Shown here piece after piece: positions 27,863 through 36,480 of a stretch of 64,000 nucleotides of DNA. Source of the stretch: CAZCBX01 sp964497185. Lineage in GTDB: Bacteria; Bdellovibrionota_G; JALEGL01; JAGRMV01. Both the position numbers and the translations under genes were made by a program. The stretch's first letter is position 1; every line of letters begins with the position of its first letter. Location: contig CAZCBX010000001.1 in NCBI GenBank assembly GCA_964497185.1, forward strand, positions 1 to 64,000, read 5' to 3'. The notes below the pieces were generated by a model. That model searched no databases. It was not told the DNA's origin and worked only from the letters and a program-made list of their open reading frames with translations.

Positions 27863-29290
27863 ATGTCAGCAACCAGCATTAGCCAAGGCAGAATCAAACA
27901 GGTCATTGGGGCCGTGGTCGACGTTGAATTTCCCAAAGGGGAAGTGCCTGCCGTTTACACTGCATTAACCGTTACCAATCCCGCCATCGACGATCAAAAA
28001 GACAATCTTGTTTTGGAAGTTGCACAACACACAGGCGACGGCACCGTGCGAACCATTTCCATGGACACCACCGAAGGCTTGGTGCGTGGCATGAGTGTGA
28101 GCAATACAGGTGCGCCCATTGCTGTGCCGGTGGGTGAAAAAACCTTGGGTCGCATCATGAATGTGATTGGTCAGCCCATTGATGAAGCCGGACCCATCGA
28201 CAGTGCCAAAACACTGCCCATTCACCGCGAGCCCCCCGCTTTTGAAGATCAAGACACCCGCATTGAAGCGTTTGAAACCGGCATCAAAGTGGTTGATTTG
28301 CTGGCGCCTTATTCCCGCGGCGGTAAAATTGGTTTGTTCGGCGGTGCCGGTGTAGGTAAAACTGTGCTGATCATGGAATTGATCAACAACATTGCCACCC
28401 AGCATGGTGGATATTCTGTATTTGCAGGCGTGGGCGAACGAACCCGCGAAGGCAACGATTTATGGGAAGAGATGAAAGAGTCGGGCGTTATTGATAAAGC
28501 CGCGCTGGTGTACGGTCAAATGAACGAGCCCCCAGGTGCCCGTGCCCGCGTTGGCCTAACCGGTTTGACCGTATCGGAATATTTCCGCGACGAAGAAGGC
28601 CAAGACGTGTTGTTGTTCATTGACAACATTTTCCGTTTTACCCAGGCCAACTCGGAAGTGTCTGCACTGTTGGGTCGAATTCCATCGGCTGTAGGTTATC
28701 AACCCACCTTGGCCACAGATTTGGGCGCCCTGCAAGAACGCATCACTTCCACCAACAAAGGATCGATCACCTCGGTACAGGCAGTATACGTACCGGCCGA
28801 TGACTTGACCGATCCCGCACCGGCCACCACCTTTTCGCATTTGGACGCCACCACCGTGTTGTCTCGTCAAATTGCGGAGCTGGGCATTTATCCGGCGGTG
28901 GATCCGTTGGATTCGACCTCTCGTATTTTGGATCCTCAAGTCATTGGCCAAGAGCATTATGGCGTGGCCCGTCAGGTGCAAGGGATTTTGCAAAAGTACA
29001 AAGACCTGCAGGACATCATTGCCATCTTGGGTATGGACGAACTGTCTGAAGATGACAAACGAACCGTGGCCCGTGCGCGAAAAGTGCAACGTTTTCTGTC
29101 CCAGCCATTTTTCGTGGCCGAACAGTTTACAGGCAGCCCCGGCAAATACGTAAAGCTGGCCGATACCATCAAAGGCTTTAAAGACATTTGTGAAGGCAAA
29201 TACGATGACCTGCCCGAACAAGCCTTTTACTTGGTGGGCACCATTGAAGAAGCCGTGGAAAAAGCCAAAGCCATGGCCGAGGGAGCGTAA
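27863..29290 (+). CDS. atpD: ATP synthase F1 subunit beta
   Basis: Catalytic subunit, 475 aa from the ATG at 27863; AAGGAG at 27852-27857 gives ideal spacing, so the upstream in-frame ATG at 27836 is rejected. The P-loop is GGAGVGKT, the catalytic Glu region is GERTREGNDL, and the signature is PAVDPLDSTSR. The DELSEED-type loop reads DELSEDDK. Confidence 0.97.
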   Translation: MSATSISQGRIKQVIGAVVDVEFPKGEVPAVYTALTVTNPAIDDQKDNLVLEVAQHTGDGTVRTISMDTTEGLVRGMSVSNTGAPIAVPVGEKTLGRIMNVIGQPIDEAGPIDSAKTLPIHREPPAFEDQDTRIEAFETGIKVVDLLAPYSRGGKIGLFGGAGVGKTVLIMELINNIATQHGGYSVFAGVGERTREGNDLWEEMKESGVIDKAALVYGQMNEPPGARARVGLTGLTVSEYFRDEEGQDVLLFIDNIFRFTQANSEVSALLGRIPSAVGYQPTLATDLGALQERITSTNKGSITSVQAVYVPADDLTDPAPATTFSHLDATTVLSRQIAELGIYPAVDPLDSTSRILDPQVIGQEHYGVARQVQGILQKYKDLQDIIAILGMDELSEDDKRTVARARKVQRFLSQPFFVAEQFTGSPGKYVKLADTIKGFKDICEGKYDDLPEQAFYLVGTIEEAVEKAKAMAEGA

Positions 29291-29295
29291 GCACC

Positions 29296-29691
29296 ATGGC
29301 CCAAGGCTTACAGCTAGACATACTGACGCCATCGCGCAGCGTGTTTTCAGATACGTGCCAAGACGTGTACGTGCCTACCCAAGCGGGTGAAATTGGCGTG
29401 CTGGAAGCCCACGAAAATTTCGTCACGCTGCTTGGCATGGGACCGGTTCGCATTCAAGGCAGCAAGGCCCCTGCGCTTTGCATTCGGGGTGGCTTTTTGG
29501 AAATCATCCAAGACAACGTCACGCTGCTGGCCGATGAAGTTTGTTTTCAAAAAGAAATCGACCCCGCTGCGCTGGATGCGCAAGAAGCGCAAATCAAAGA
29601 AAAGCTAACCGATGCCTCCTTGGATGTTCACACCCAACAGCGGTTGCGCGACGATTTGCGTTGGATCGAAACCCAAAGAAATCTTGTATAA
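29296..29691 (+). CDS. atpC: ATP synthase F1 subunit epsilon
   Basis: 131 aa. The N-terminal beta-sandwich has LDILTPSRSVFS and QAGEIGVLEAHENFVTLL; a short C-terminal helical pair follows. It couples the gamma shaft to the c ring and can inhibit ATP hydrolysis. It is the last gene of the operon here; a strong hairpin follows 6 bp after the stop. Confidence 0.94.
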   Translation: MAQGLQLDILTPSRSVFSDTCQDVYVPTQAGEIGVLEAHENFVTLLGMGPVRIQGSKAPALCIRGGFLEIIQDNVTLLADEVCFQKEIDPAALDAQEAQIKEKLTDASLDVHTQQRLRDDLRWIETQRNLV

Positions 29692-29697
29692 AATCAT

Positions 29698-29726
29698 GGG
29701 GACAGACACCAAAGGTGTCTGTCCCC
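29698..29726. terminator. Perfect 13-bp hairpin after atpC
   Basis: GGGGACAGACACC (29698-29710), an AAA loop, and GGTGTCTGTCCCC (29714-29726). It sits between the convergent atpC and lipoprotein genes. The flanks are A/T-rich without a clear T run, so it may be a bidirectional block or a REP-like palindrome that shares GGGGACA with 15998-16034. Confidence 0.6.
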
Positions 29727-29755
29727 AAAATCGCTGTGGTACCGATGGGGAACGC

Positions 29756-30784
29756 TTAGTTGCGACTACGAACAAAAGCAGCCATGGTAAAGCTGGGCTC
29801 ATGTTCTTGACGCTCGCGCCCCGCGCCATAAATGGTCATGATGCCTTGACCCATGGTGGGGGTGCCGTTGTGGTACTGGCTGTAGTTGACCATAAAGTCC
29901 ACCAACGTGACCCCAAAAATGCTCATGGTGCTGGGTTGTGGCATGACATAAGGCGCCCAGCCCGTTTGTGAAAAATCAACCTGCTCACTTAACTCGGTGG
30001 GCAATTGGAACGCTGCCGTTTGAGGGCGTTTCCACACAAGGTTCATTTCATCTTCAATGGCATCGGTAAATGGAATGACATCGTAAACGGTGCCACCCAC
30101 ATTGATGGTGCTGTCTTTCCAAGGCTCCACTTTGACAGAAATTTTACCCCGTCGGCTGGGTGAACAATGCACATTGTCCGACACGGGTTGACCAATGTAT
30201 ACGCGTTCGTGCGGATGGGTTAAACGGGTTTTGTATTTACCCCGCGTGGCCAGTTTTTGGGTGCGCAACGTCGAACCCTGAAAGGCAATGTTGCTTTCAC
30301 CGCGGTCGTAACAACCACTGACGGTCACCAACACCACTTTGGACGGTTGGGGAATCATAATGGGATCGGAAGCTGCAATGGTATCAAACGCATCAAATAT
30401 CCCTTCAAAAATATCGCACTGCTCGTTGCAGGCAGTTTGAGCGGCAGGACACGAATTAACTGCATCAAAGGGATCGATGCATCCTTCATCAATTAAACAA
30501 CTGCCCATGCACGTGTCATACAAAGTGGTGGCTTCCAGCTCGGTGGAAGGCACAGAATCCACAATGTTGTCATCTTCAAAATCCAAATAACAATCCAGCG
30601 TGCCATCATCACATACTTTGATGCAGTCTTCGCATTCATTTTCAATGAAGGTCGTGGTTGTCGTTGACGAACCATCGGTTTCAGCCGGCATGGGAACCTG
30701 CTGACACGCGGCCAGTGCAAAAAATAGGGGCATTAGGGCCCAGGTTAAAAAAGATGGTTGGGTGTGTTTTTTCATCATAGTCAT
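29756..30784 (-). CDS. Cys-rich lipoprotein of unknown function
   Basis: 342 aa, ATG start; GAGGAT just upstream could also serve ATGs three or four codons in. The signal peptide ends at the lipobox ALAAC with Cys27. Residues about 45-130 hold around ten cysteines in an acidic, Thr/Asp-rich segment (CEDC, CMGSC, CNEQC), suggesting a disulphide-bonded or metal-binding module. The C-terminal two thirds look like a beta-rich domain. I recognise no family. It is convergent with the ATP synthase operon. Confidence 0.65.
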   Translation of the reverse strand: MTMMKKHTQPSFLTWALMPLFFALAACQQVPMPAETDGSSTTTTTFIENECEDCIKVCDDGTLDCYLDFEDDNIVDSVPSTELEATTLYDTCMGSCLIDEGCIDPFDAVNSCPAAQTACNEQCDIFEGIFDAFDTIAASDPIMIPQPSKVVLVTVSGCYDRGESNIAFQGSTLRTQKLATRGKYKTRLTHPHERVYIGQPVSDNVHCSPSRRGKISVKVEPWKDSTINVGGTVYDVIPFTDAIEDEMNLVWKRPQTAAFQLPTELSEQVDFSQTGWAPYVMPQPSTMSIFGVTLVDFMVNYSQYHNGTPTMGQGIMTIYGAGRERQEHEPSFTMAAFVRSRN

Positions 30785-30859
30785 ATCCTCACCCCTATAC
30801 CTATCAAGTTTTATGCCAAGATTATGTCATCTAACCCATGAATTTTACTGGATAAAAAG

Positions 30860-30896
30860 AAACACCCGTTGTGCAATATATCAGCAACGGGTGTTT
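30860..30896 (-). terminator. Rho-independent terminator of hsp20
   Basis: The 12-bp perfect stem AAACACCCGTTG/CAACGGGTGTTT has a 13-nt loop. Read on the minus strand it is followed by CTTTTTATCC, the expected U-rich tail downstream of the hsp20 stop. Confidence 0.8.
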
Positions 30897-30943
30897 GGCA
30901 TGGGACAAGTATCTCCGCTACCATGCGAAAATGCATGGTTTGG

Positions 30944-31396
30944 CTACTTGCTTTTAATGGCAATGCGCGTTTGTTTGGGGGCAGCCGATTTGTGCAATTG
31001 GATGGTCAGCACCCCTTTTTCAAAGGTGGCATCCACTTTGTCCGGATCGACATCGCTGGGCAAGGCCACGCTGCGGTGAAAACTGCCATAAGCACGTTCC
31101 ACACGAAGATGGGTTTCGCCTTCTTCTTTGGTCTCAAGCTTTTTTTCGCCTTTGATGTGCAGCTGTCCATCTTTTAATGACAAATCAATGTCTTTCTCAT
31201 CCATGCCAGGCAGTTCAGAGATGATGGTATAAAGTTTGTCGGTTTCTTTGACGTCCATGGCGGGCAAAAAGTCGGGCTGATCCTGTGGGTTGAATCGCTG
31301 TGGAAAATCCTCAAAAAGGCGATTCATCTCATTCCAAATGGACATAGGATGATCATTTCGACTGGCCCGAAATGGACTAAGGGTAAATTTTGTCAT
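30944..31396 (-). CDS. Small heat shock protein (Hsp20/alpha-crystallin family)
   Basis: An ATP-independent holdase chaperone. It is 150 aa from the ATG at 31396, chosen because AAAGGAG lies about 8 nt upstream; the frame extends six codons further. The alpha-crystallin domain runs about residues 42-135 (AMDVKETDKLYTIISELPG to GVLTIQLHK), and the C-terminal IxI-type motif reads IAIK. The region upstream contains a plausible promoter; no CIRCE element was seen. Confidence 0.93.
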   Translation of the reverse strand: MTKFTLSPFRASRNDHPMSIWNEMNRLFEDFPQRFNPQDQPDFLPAMDVKETDKLYTIISELPGMDEKDIDLSLKDGQLHIKGEKKLETKEEGETHLRVERAYGSFHRSVALPSDVDPDKVDATFEKGVLTIQLHKSAAPKQTRIAIKSK

Positions 31397-31457
31397 GGCG
31401 CAATCTCCTTTCATTTGTTTTGTTGGTTGCGGGGCATGATATTTTTTCTACAACCTC

Positions 31458-31485
31458 AATGTAAACACCACCTTGAGCCTGTCAA
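31458..31485 (-). promoter_or_regulatory. Candidate hsp20 promoter
   Basis: On the minus strand, TTGACA (31485-31480), a 16-bp spacer, and TACATT (31463-31458). It resembles a sigma-70 promoter more than a heat-shock one. A prediction only. Confidence 0.35.
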
Positions 31486-31625
31486 TGGCGTGCACTGAAG
31501 GCTTATACAAATTGTTTTAAGGTAAAAAACCACCGTTTAAAAAAATTGGTCGGGTGCGTACCGTCTGCTACGGATTCATGTTTGTAAAAAGAAAGAATCT
31601 TAAACGCGCAGGGCCACATTTATCC

Positions 31626-31675
31626 ATGAAAAAAATGGTCACTTGCCTAAATCTATGAAAAAAATAAAGTTATGA
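31626..31675 (+). other. Two tiny upstream frames chained by ATGA overlaps
   Basis: ATG 31626 opens MKKMVTCLNL, stopping at 31658. ATG 31655 opens MKKIKL, stopping at 31675. Each stop overlaps the next start as ATGA, the last being the aspartoacylase-like start at 31672. Neither has a strong ribosome binding site; they may be a translational relay or chance in an A-rich leader. Confidence 0.2.
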
Positions 31676-32652
31676 GCAAAACCTCGGCCCAGCACATCAT
31701 TGACATCGCAGGTTTGTCTGTTTATCCCGGCGAAAACAAGCGAATCGAGATTCCCGTCGCACGCTTGCCCACGCAAACGTGGGTTTCGGTACCGGTGCAA
31801 GTCATTCACGGCGCACACCCTGGCCCTACGTTGGCCTTGATTTCAGGCATCCATGGTGACGAGATCAATGGCATGGAAGTCATACGCGAACTGCTGCCCA
31901 AAATTGACGCCCAAAAACTCCATGGCACGCTGCTATTGGTGCCGGTGGTCAATGTGTTTGGCTTTTTGAATGGGTCGCGTTATTTGCCCGACCGCCGAGA
32001 TTTAAATCGTTGTTTTCCCGGCAGCGACGGGGGCTCCATGGCATCGCGCTTGGCGCATTTGTTTACGCAAGAAATTATCAAAAAGGCTGACTACGCCATC
32101 GATTTTCATACTGCAGCGACAGGACGCATCAACGAGCCGCAAATTCGCGCCAACATCAAAAGCAAAAAAATTGTATCGTTTGTAAACATGTTTGGCCAAG
32201 TTCCCGTTGTGCATTCCAGTGAAATTGATGGCTCGCTGCGTGCCACCGCGCGAAAACATCGCTGCACCATGATGGTGTTTGAGGGGGGCGAAGCCAACCG
32301 CTTTAACAACCAAGTGATTCAAGAAGCGCTGGAAGGTACGGTGCATGTATTGAAAAAACTAAACATGATCAAAGTGCCGGGCCGTTGGGGCAAACGGAAA
32401 AATAATACCATTTGTAAAAAATCCAAATGGCTTCGCGCTTCCAGAAGCGGTTTGTTTCGTTTATTTCCAAACTTGGGTGATGCTGTGAAAGCCAAACAGA
32501 AAATTGGTGTGATCTCAAACATTTTTGGCGATCCCATTCGCAGCGTAAAAGCGCCCTTTGATGGGCTCATCATTGGTGTATCCACAGACCCTAAAGTGAA
32601 TCAAGGTGACGGTATGATTCATCTCGCTCAGCTGGAAGCCGATCGCGTTTAA
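31672..32652 (+). CDS. Succinylglutamate desuccinylase/aspartoacylase-family zinc hydrolase
   Basis: An M14-like metallohydrolase that removes acyl groups from N-acyl amino acids or related amides. It is 326 aa. The zinc ligands are visible: His61 and Glu64 in GIHGDEINGME, and His146 in YAIDFHT; FEGGEANRF is a probable catalytic region. The C-terminal third (about 265-325) is a small beta-rich domain with GLIIGVSTDPKVNQGDG. The natural substrate is not evident. Its 3' end overlaps the convergent MATE gene by 62 bp. The only leader is the A-rich segment with two mini-frames. Confidence 0.85.
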   Translation: MSKTSAQHIIDIAGLSVYPGENKRIEIPVARLPTQTWVSVPVQVIHGAHPGPTLALISGIHGDEINGMEVIRELLPKIDAQKLHGTLLLVPVVNVFGFLNGSRYLPDRRDLNRCFPGSDGGSMASRLAHLFTQEIIKKADYAIDFHTAATGRINEPQIRANIKSKKIVSFVNMFGQVPVVHSSEIDGSLRATARKHRCTMMVFEGGEANRFNNQVIQEALEGTVHVLKKLNMIKVPGRWGKRKNNTICKKSKWLRASRSGLFRLFPNLGDAVKAKQKIGVISNIFGDPIRSVKAPFDGLIIGVSTDPKVNQGDGMIHLAQLEADRV

Positions 32653-33964
32653 GCAAATGCACAATGCGAAAACAGTGCAGCAAGCTGGCTGCAAACAAAG
32701 CCAGGGTTAAACCATACCAAACGCCCCGATAATGCAAGGGGGTGTAAATGCCCAAGACCAACGAAACCGGCGCACCCACAAGCCAAAACGCCAGCATAAT
32801 ATTGATAAAGGGAATCAGCGTATCTTTTAAGCCACGGCATATGTTCATACCCAGCGATTGCAGTCCATCCACAATTTGAAACACCCCGGCCATCATCACC
32901 AATTGAACGCCGATGGTCACCACATCCGGATCCGACGTGTACAGGCCCACGAGGGCAGCAGGCATGGATAAAAACACCACCATAAAACAGGTCATGCTGA
33001 CGCAAACCATTTGAAAGCCCGTGATAATGTACAACCGTACCGCACCTCGATCTTGTTTGGCCGCGGCTTCTGAAACCAAAATGGACACCGCCTGCGCCGT
33101 GCCGAAGGCCACCATAAAGGTTAACGAAATGATGTTTAACGTCACCTGATGTGCGGCCAGCTCCATGGTGCCCAATCGACCCATCAGCAGTGCCGTAAAA
33201 AGAAAAAAACCAATTTCGGCCATGATCATTCCCGCCAAGGGAAGGCCCAGCGCAATCATGTGTCGAAAAATTTGGGGACGGAACCGGCCCAACCCGCGGA
33301 AAAAATGATAACTTTGATAGGCCGGCTGTCGATACACATACACCCACGCCACAATGGCCATGATCCAGCCCACCAGAGAGGTGGCCAGTCCCGAACCTGG
33401 CAGGCCCATGGCCGGAAAAAAACCAGGGCCATAAATAAAGCCATAGTTGAGCACAACATTCAAGCCAAGGCCAAACACCATGATCCACATGGCCGGCTTA
33501 GGGTGCTGCAAGGCCTCAGTGCTGTAGCGCATGACCAAAAACAACAAATGGCCCAACACCCCAAACGAAAAATAAAAAAGATACGCGCGTGTATCGGCGA
33601 TGAGGCTCGGATCTTGTCCTGCCATGCGCAAAAGCCACGGCGATAGATAAAACATCAGCCACGCCAACAAGGTGACACCCAGGGCAATCCAAAGGGCATG
33701 TTGCACCAGAAGTCGAATACGGATTTTTTTGTTTTGCGAAAGGGCATCATTGAGCAGCGGTGATAAAGCCGAAAACAAACCGATGGCAAAAATTACCACC
33801 AACACCCAAAGCAGATGGGCCAAGGTCATGGAGGCCAGTGCTTGGGGTCCCAGGCGGCCAACCATCAGCGTATCGATGGTGGTCATGAGACTGGAGGCCA
33901 ACTGGTTTAGCACGATGGGCCAGGCTAGGGTTTTTATTTTTTTTACGGTTTGGATGGAAAGCAT
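32591..33964 (-). CDS. MATE-family multidrug efflux transporter
   Basis: A cation-coupled exporter of the NorM/MATE type. It is 457 aa with about 12 hydrophobic segments in two similar halves. The N-terminus TLAWPIVLNQLASSLMTTIDTLM with the following GRLG, and the internal repeat ALGLPLAGMIMAEIGFFLF, are family-typical. The substrate is unknown. Convergent with the hydrolase gene, with 62 bp of shared coding DNA at their 3' ends. Confidence 0.92.
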   Translation of the reverse strand: MLSIQTVKKIKTLAWPIVLNQLASSLMTTIDTLMVGRLGPQALASMTLAHLLWVLVVIFAIGLFSALSPLLNDALSQNKKIRIRLLVQHALWIALGVTLLAWLMFYLSPWLLRMAGQDPSLIADTRAYLFYFSFGVLGHLLFLVMRYSTEALQHPKPAMWIMVFGLGLNVVLNYGFIYGPGFFPAMGLPGSGLATSLVGWIMAIVAWVYVYRQPAYQSYHFFRGLGRFRPQIFRHMIALGLPLAGMIMAEIGFFLFTALLMGRLGTMELAAHQVTLNIISLTFMVAFGTAQAVSILVSEAAAKQDRGAVRLYIITGFQMVCVSMTCFMVVFLSMPAALVGLYTSDPDVVTIGVQLVMMAGVFQIVDGLQSLGMNICRGLKDTLIPFINIMLAFWLVGAPVSLVLGIYTPLHYRGVWYGLTLALFAASLLHCFRIVHLLKRDRLPAERDESYRHLDSL

Positions 33965-34005
33965 GGGTGTTGGTAGTGTTATAGATATGTAGCGTTGTAT
34001 TGGGA

Positions 34006-34095
34006 AATTTTTTTTCTTTTTTTAATGAAGATTTGTGGGACTTGGGGCAAGCCCAAAGCTCCCCTGTGCATTTGGATGGGTGGGGGTTTGAAAGC
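34006..34095. repeat. Dispersed intergenic repeat, copy B (short form)
   Basis: Contains a 25-bp exact match (34043-34067) to the reverse complement of 28-52. The flanking T-run plus GTGGGAC on one side and GGGTGGGGGT on the other also match copy A. It lies downstream of the MXAN_5187-like gene and upstream of the MATE gene. The motif CCTGTGCATTTGGA (34063-34076) recurs at 45078-45091. Confidence 0.6.
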
Positions 34096-34131
34096 GGATG
34101 CAGTCAAACGCTTTTGGGCGTTTGGTCTTTT

Positions 34132-34704
34132 TTAGGTTTTCTTTTTTTTGGCGACGGGTTTGATTTTGACTTTGCCGTTTTCGGTTTCGATTTTGAAGGA
34201 GATGTCGTGGCCTTTGTGTTTTTGTTCGATGGCGCGTCTTTTTTGGGTAAGCTGGGCTTGAAATTTTTTATAGGAAACGTTATCCAGCTTTTGTTTCAAA
34301 CCATCTTTGGCTTCTTGATACTGGTGGTAAAGGTCAAACATGCTGTCGGTGGCGGTGCCCATTTCGCCGTGCTCGTGGGCTTTTAAATTCAGATTGGCGC
34401 GAAACACATCGCGCTCATAAGTGCCTTCTTCTATTTTTCGCAAGGTCCGGTCCCAATAGGTGCAGTAGGTGTTGTAACGCGCGACGCTTTGCTGAAACCG
34501 AAATTTAAGCCGCGCATTTTGAATGGGCACACCGTGATGCTGCCGAATGATGCGATTGACGCGCTCACGGCGGGGTTCCGGATTTTCTTTGATCAGACCC
34601 ATAAAATATTGCTCGTACATGACGCGCAGTCGTTCAATTTCTTTGACCAAAAAATCCACATCTTGGTCCATGCCTTCGGTGTCTTGAAATCGGGTTAATG
34701 CCAT
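34132..34704 (-). CDS. MXAN_5187 C-terminal-like protein
   Basis: 190 aa, charged and mostly helical. The segment RLRVMYEQYFMGL through YCTYWDRTLRKIEEGTYERD matches, from memory, the conserved C-terminal domain of MXAN_5187-type proteins of myxobacteria and relatives; the larger N-terminal part of those proteins is missing. A Lys-rich tail (KIKPVAKKKKT) suggests nucleic-acid or membrane contact. Function unknown. It lies downstream of the SpoIID/PBP1A pair on the same strand. Confidence 0.72.
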   Translation of the reverse strand: MALTRFQDTEGMDQDVDFLVKEIERLRVMYEQYFMGLIKENPEPRRERVNRIIRQHHGVPIQNARLKFRFQQSVARYNTYCTYWDRTLRKIEEGTYERDVFRANLNLKAHEHGEMGTATDSMFDLYHQYQEAKDGLKQKLDNVSYKKFQAQLTQKRRAIEQKHKGHDISFKIETENGKVKIKPVAKKKKT

Positions 34705-34734
34705 AAGTAATGGTTTGATTATATCATAAATGGC

Positions 34735-36480
34735 TCAGCGATTCATGGGCGTGCTCAACCGTGTGCCCGGATAGTAAGCTTGCAAAATCTGCCAATAGTT
34801 CTGGCCGCGCTCTGCTCGCCCAATGGCGCCCACCTGGCTTAAGCCCACGCCGTGTCCCTGGCCCCGACCAAAAATATGCAGGCTGGTGATGCGGTTGCCT
34901 TGTTTTTTGATGTCAAACACCATCATGGACGAGGGCAAATTGCCCAGCGCACGACGGATGGCCAATTCAGAATAAAGGACCTTGCGCTGGGTGCCCGCAT
35001 AAAACGCCATTTTGGTCACCCGACCCGACACCCCTCGGCTTAACACTTCAATGCGGTCGATGGGTGTGGCCAACCCCCATTGTTTGGCCAGCCTCGAAAG
35101 CGCCGGTTTTGAAACGGTGCGCTGCCAAAATTGGCCAGGGCCGCCCATGGACGAAGCGCTGCAATAGGTGGGTGCCTTTTGCAAAATATGCAATCGAAGC
35201 TGCGCTTCATCTTGAAGGTTGGTGGGAGCAGACAGGCCCAAAAAATCAGAAGTGCCATGCAAATAGGATTTGGCCACGCCACCAAACGCGTATCGATTGG
35301 TTTCGGTTCGCCCACCCGAGCTGGCGTGATAAAAAGTTTGGGCAAAGTCGCCCTGTGGTTCGCGAAGCACCATGTTTTGGGTTTGAACCACAGCCTTGCG
35401 CACGTTGGGAAAAAATTGTTTTTGCCCATGGTAGGCTTGACAAGCCGTGGTGATGCACATTTGAAAAGGCTCCAAAGGTTTGGTTGTACTTCGATGATCC
35501 AACGCCGACGCGCTGGACTGCGCATACACATAAGTGCGCGCAATGATGGCTTGCGTTTTGAGTGCCTGCAAGGGCGCACTTGGATAGGTTTCTTCGGGGA
35601 TCAAACTTTCAAGGTACTGTTGCATATCAATGGACTGCACCACCGAAAGTTGCTGTTGCATGTTGGGTAACACATACACGCTTTGGGTCAGTGGAATGTC
35701 TTGAGGGTTGCCACCCAACAGTTCGGTGGGTACGTTTTCAATGATCACCGTGCGCTGGGGTGCGGGCACAATTTCAACCAAACCGGTAAAGCTTTTTTCA
35801 TAATTGCCCTGCACCGACCTGAGCGTGGCGCTGCCCAGCATGGGCAATTCAATGCGTGCAATCACATGGCATTTGTTCTTGTATTGCGCGGTGACTTTTT
35901 TGCAGTAGTTTTCTGCTTCCTGTTCAGACTCCATAAAATCCAATGCAAGAAAATGACGGTACAAAAGTTGATCGTAGGCTTTCCACGCATCCATTTTGGG
36001 TGGCCCCACCCAACCAGCACGCACAAAACCGCGTGTGATCCAAGGGCGTACGGCTTCAAACGAAGGCTTTTGTCGCGCAGGCATGAGCGTGTCCTGAACT
36101 GTTGGGTAATACCGCACAATGGCCGGTCGGACCACGGCATCAAACGCAATTTTCCATTGAACACGGGCCGGAGAATAAACATCCCAGGTGCGGTGTTCTT
36201 CAAACACGCGAATTTTAAAATCATGATCGGAGCGGACCGACACTTCCTGCGCGCTGGGAACAATGCCCAGTTGAATATGCGCTTTGTCGTCGGCAGGCAG
36301 CGCCCAGAAACTTCGATTGAGGTGTCGGGATATCCAACCGCCCTGCGCCAGGGGTTTGTTTTCAATGGTGACCACCGGTTTTTCCACAATGGGCGCCACA
36401 GTACTGGGCGTCATCTCGCAACCAGCCAGCGTAAGGGTGACCAAACATGTGGCCACAATATGCAACCCAAGACAGCGCAT
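34735..36480 (-). CDS. SpoIID/LytB-domain lipoprotein (putative peptidoglycan lytic enzyme)
   Basis: 581 aa. A perfect lipobox LAGC puts the lipidated Cys at residue 21. The C-terminal half (about 275-575) is a SpoIID-type domain: YLESLIPEETYPSAPLQALKTQAIIARTY, SSGGRTET and the terminal GRGQGHGVGLSQVGA. SpoIID proteins cleave denuded glycan strands (family knowledge). The start abuts the PBP1A stop with no gap, so the two are coupled: synthesis and remodelling of cell wall from one mRNA. Confidence 0.87.
   Translation of the reverse strand: MRCLGLHIVATCLVTLTLAGCEMTPSTVAPIVEKPVVTIENKPLAQGGWISRHLNRSFWALPADDKAHIQLGIVPSAQEVSVRSDHDFKIRVFEEHRTWDVYSPARVQWKIAFDAVVRPAIVRYYPTVQDTLMPARQKPSFEAVRPWITRGFVRAGWVGPPKMDAWKAYDQLLYRHFLALDFMESEQEAENYCKKVTAQYKNKCHVIARIELPMLGSATLRSVQGNYEKSFTGLVEIVPAPQRTVIIENVPTELLGGNPQDIPLTQSVYVLPNMQQQLSVVQSIDMQQYLESLIPEETYPSAPLQALKTQAIIARTYVYAQSSASALDHRSTTKPLEPFQMCITTACQAYHGQKQFFPNVRKAVVQTQNMVLREPQGDFAQTFYHASSGGRTETNRYAFGGVAKSYLHGTSDFLGLSAPTNLQDEAQLRLHILQKAPTYCSASSMGGPGQFWQRTVSKPALSRLAKQWGLATPIDRIEVLSRGVSGRVTKMAFYAGTQRKVLYSELAIRRALGNLPSSMMVFDIKKQGNRITSLHIFGRGQGHGVGLSQVGAIGRAERGQNYWQILQAYYPGTRLSTPMNR

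Noticed and set aside
30500..30515. CACGTG in the lipoprotein gene as a parS candidate
   Set aside because: The flanks (GCATG/TCATA) bear no resemblance to parS arms.
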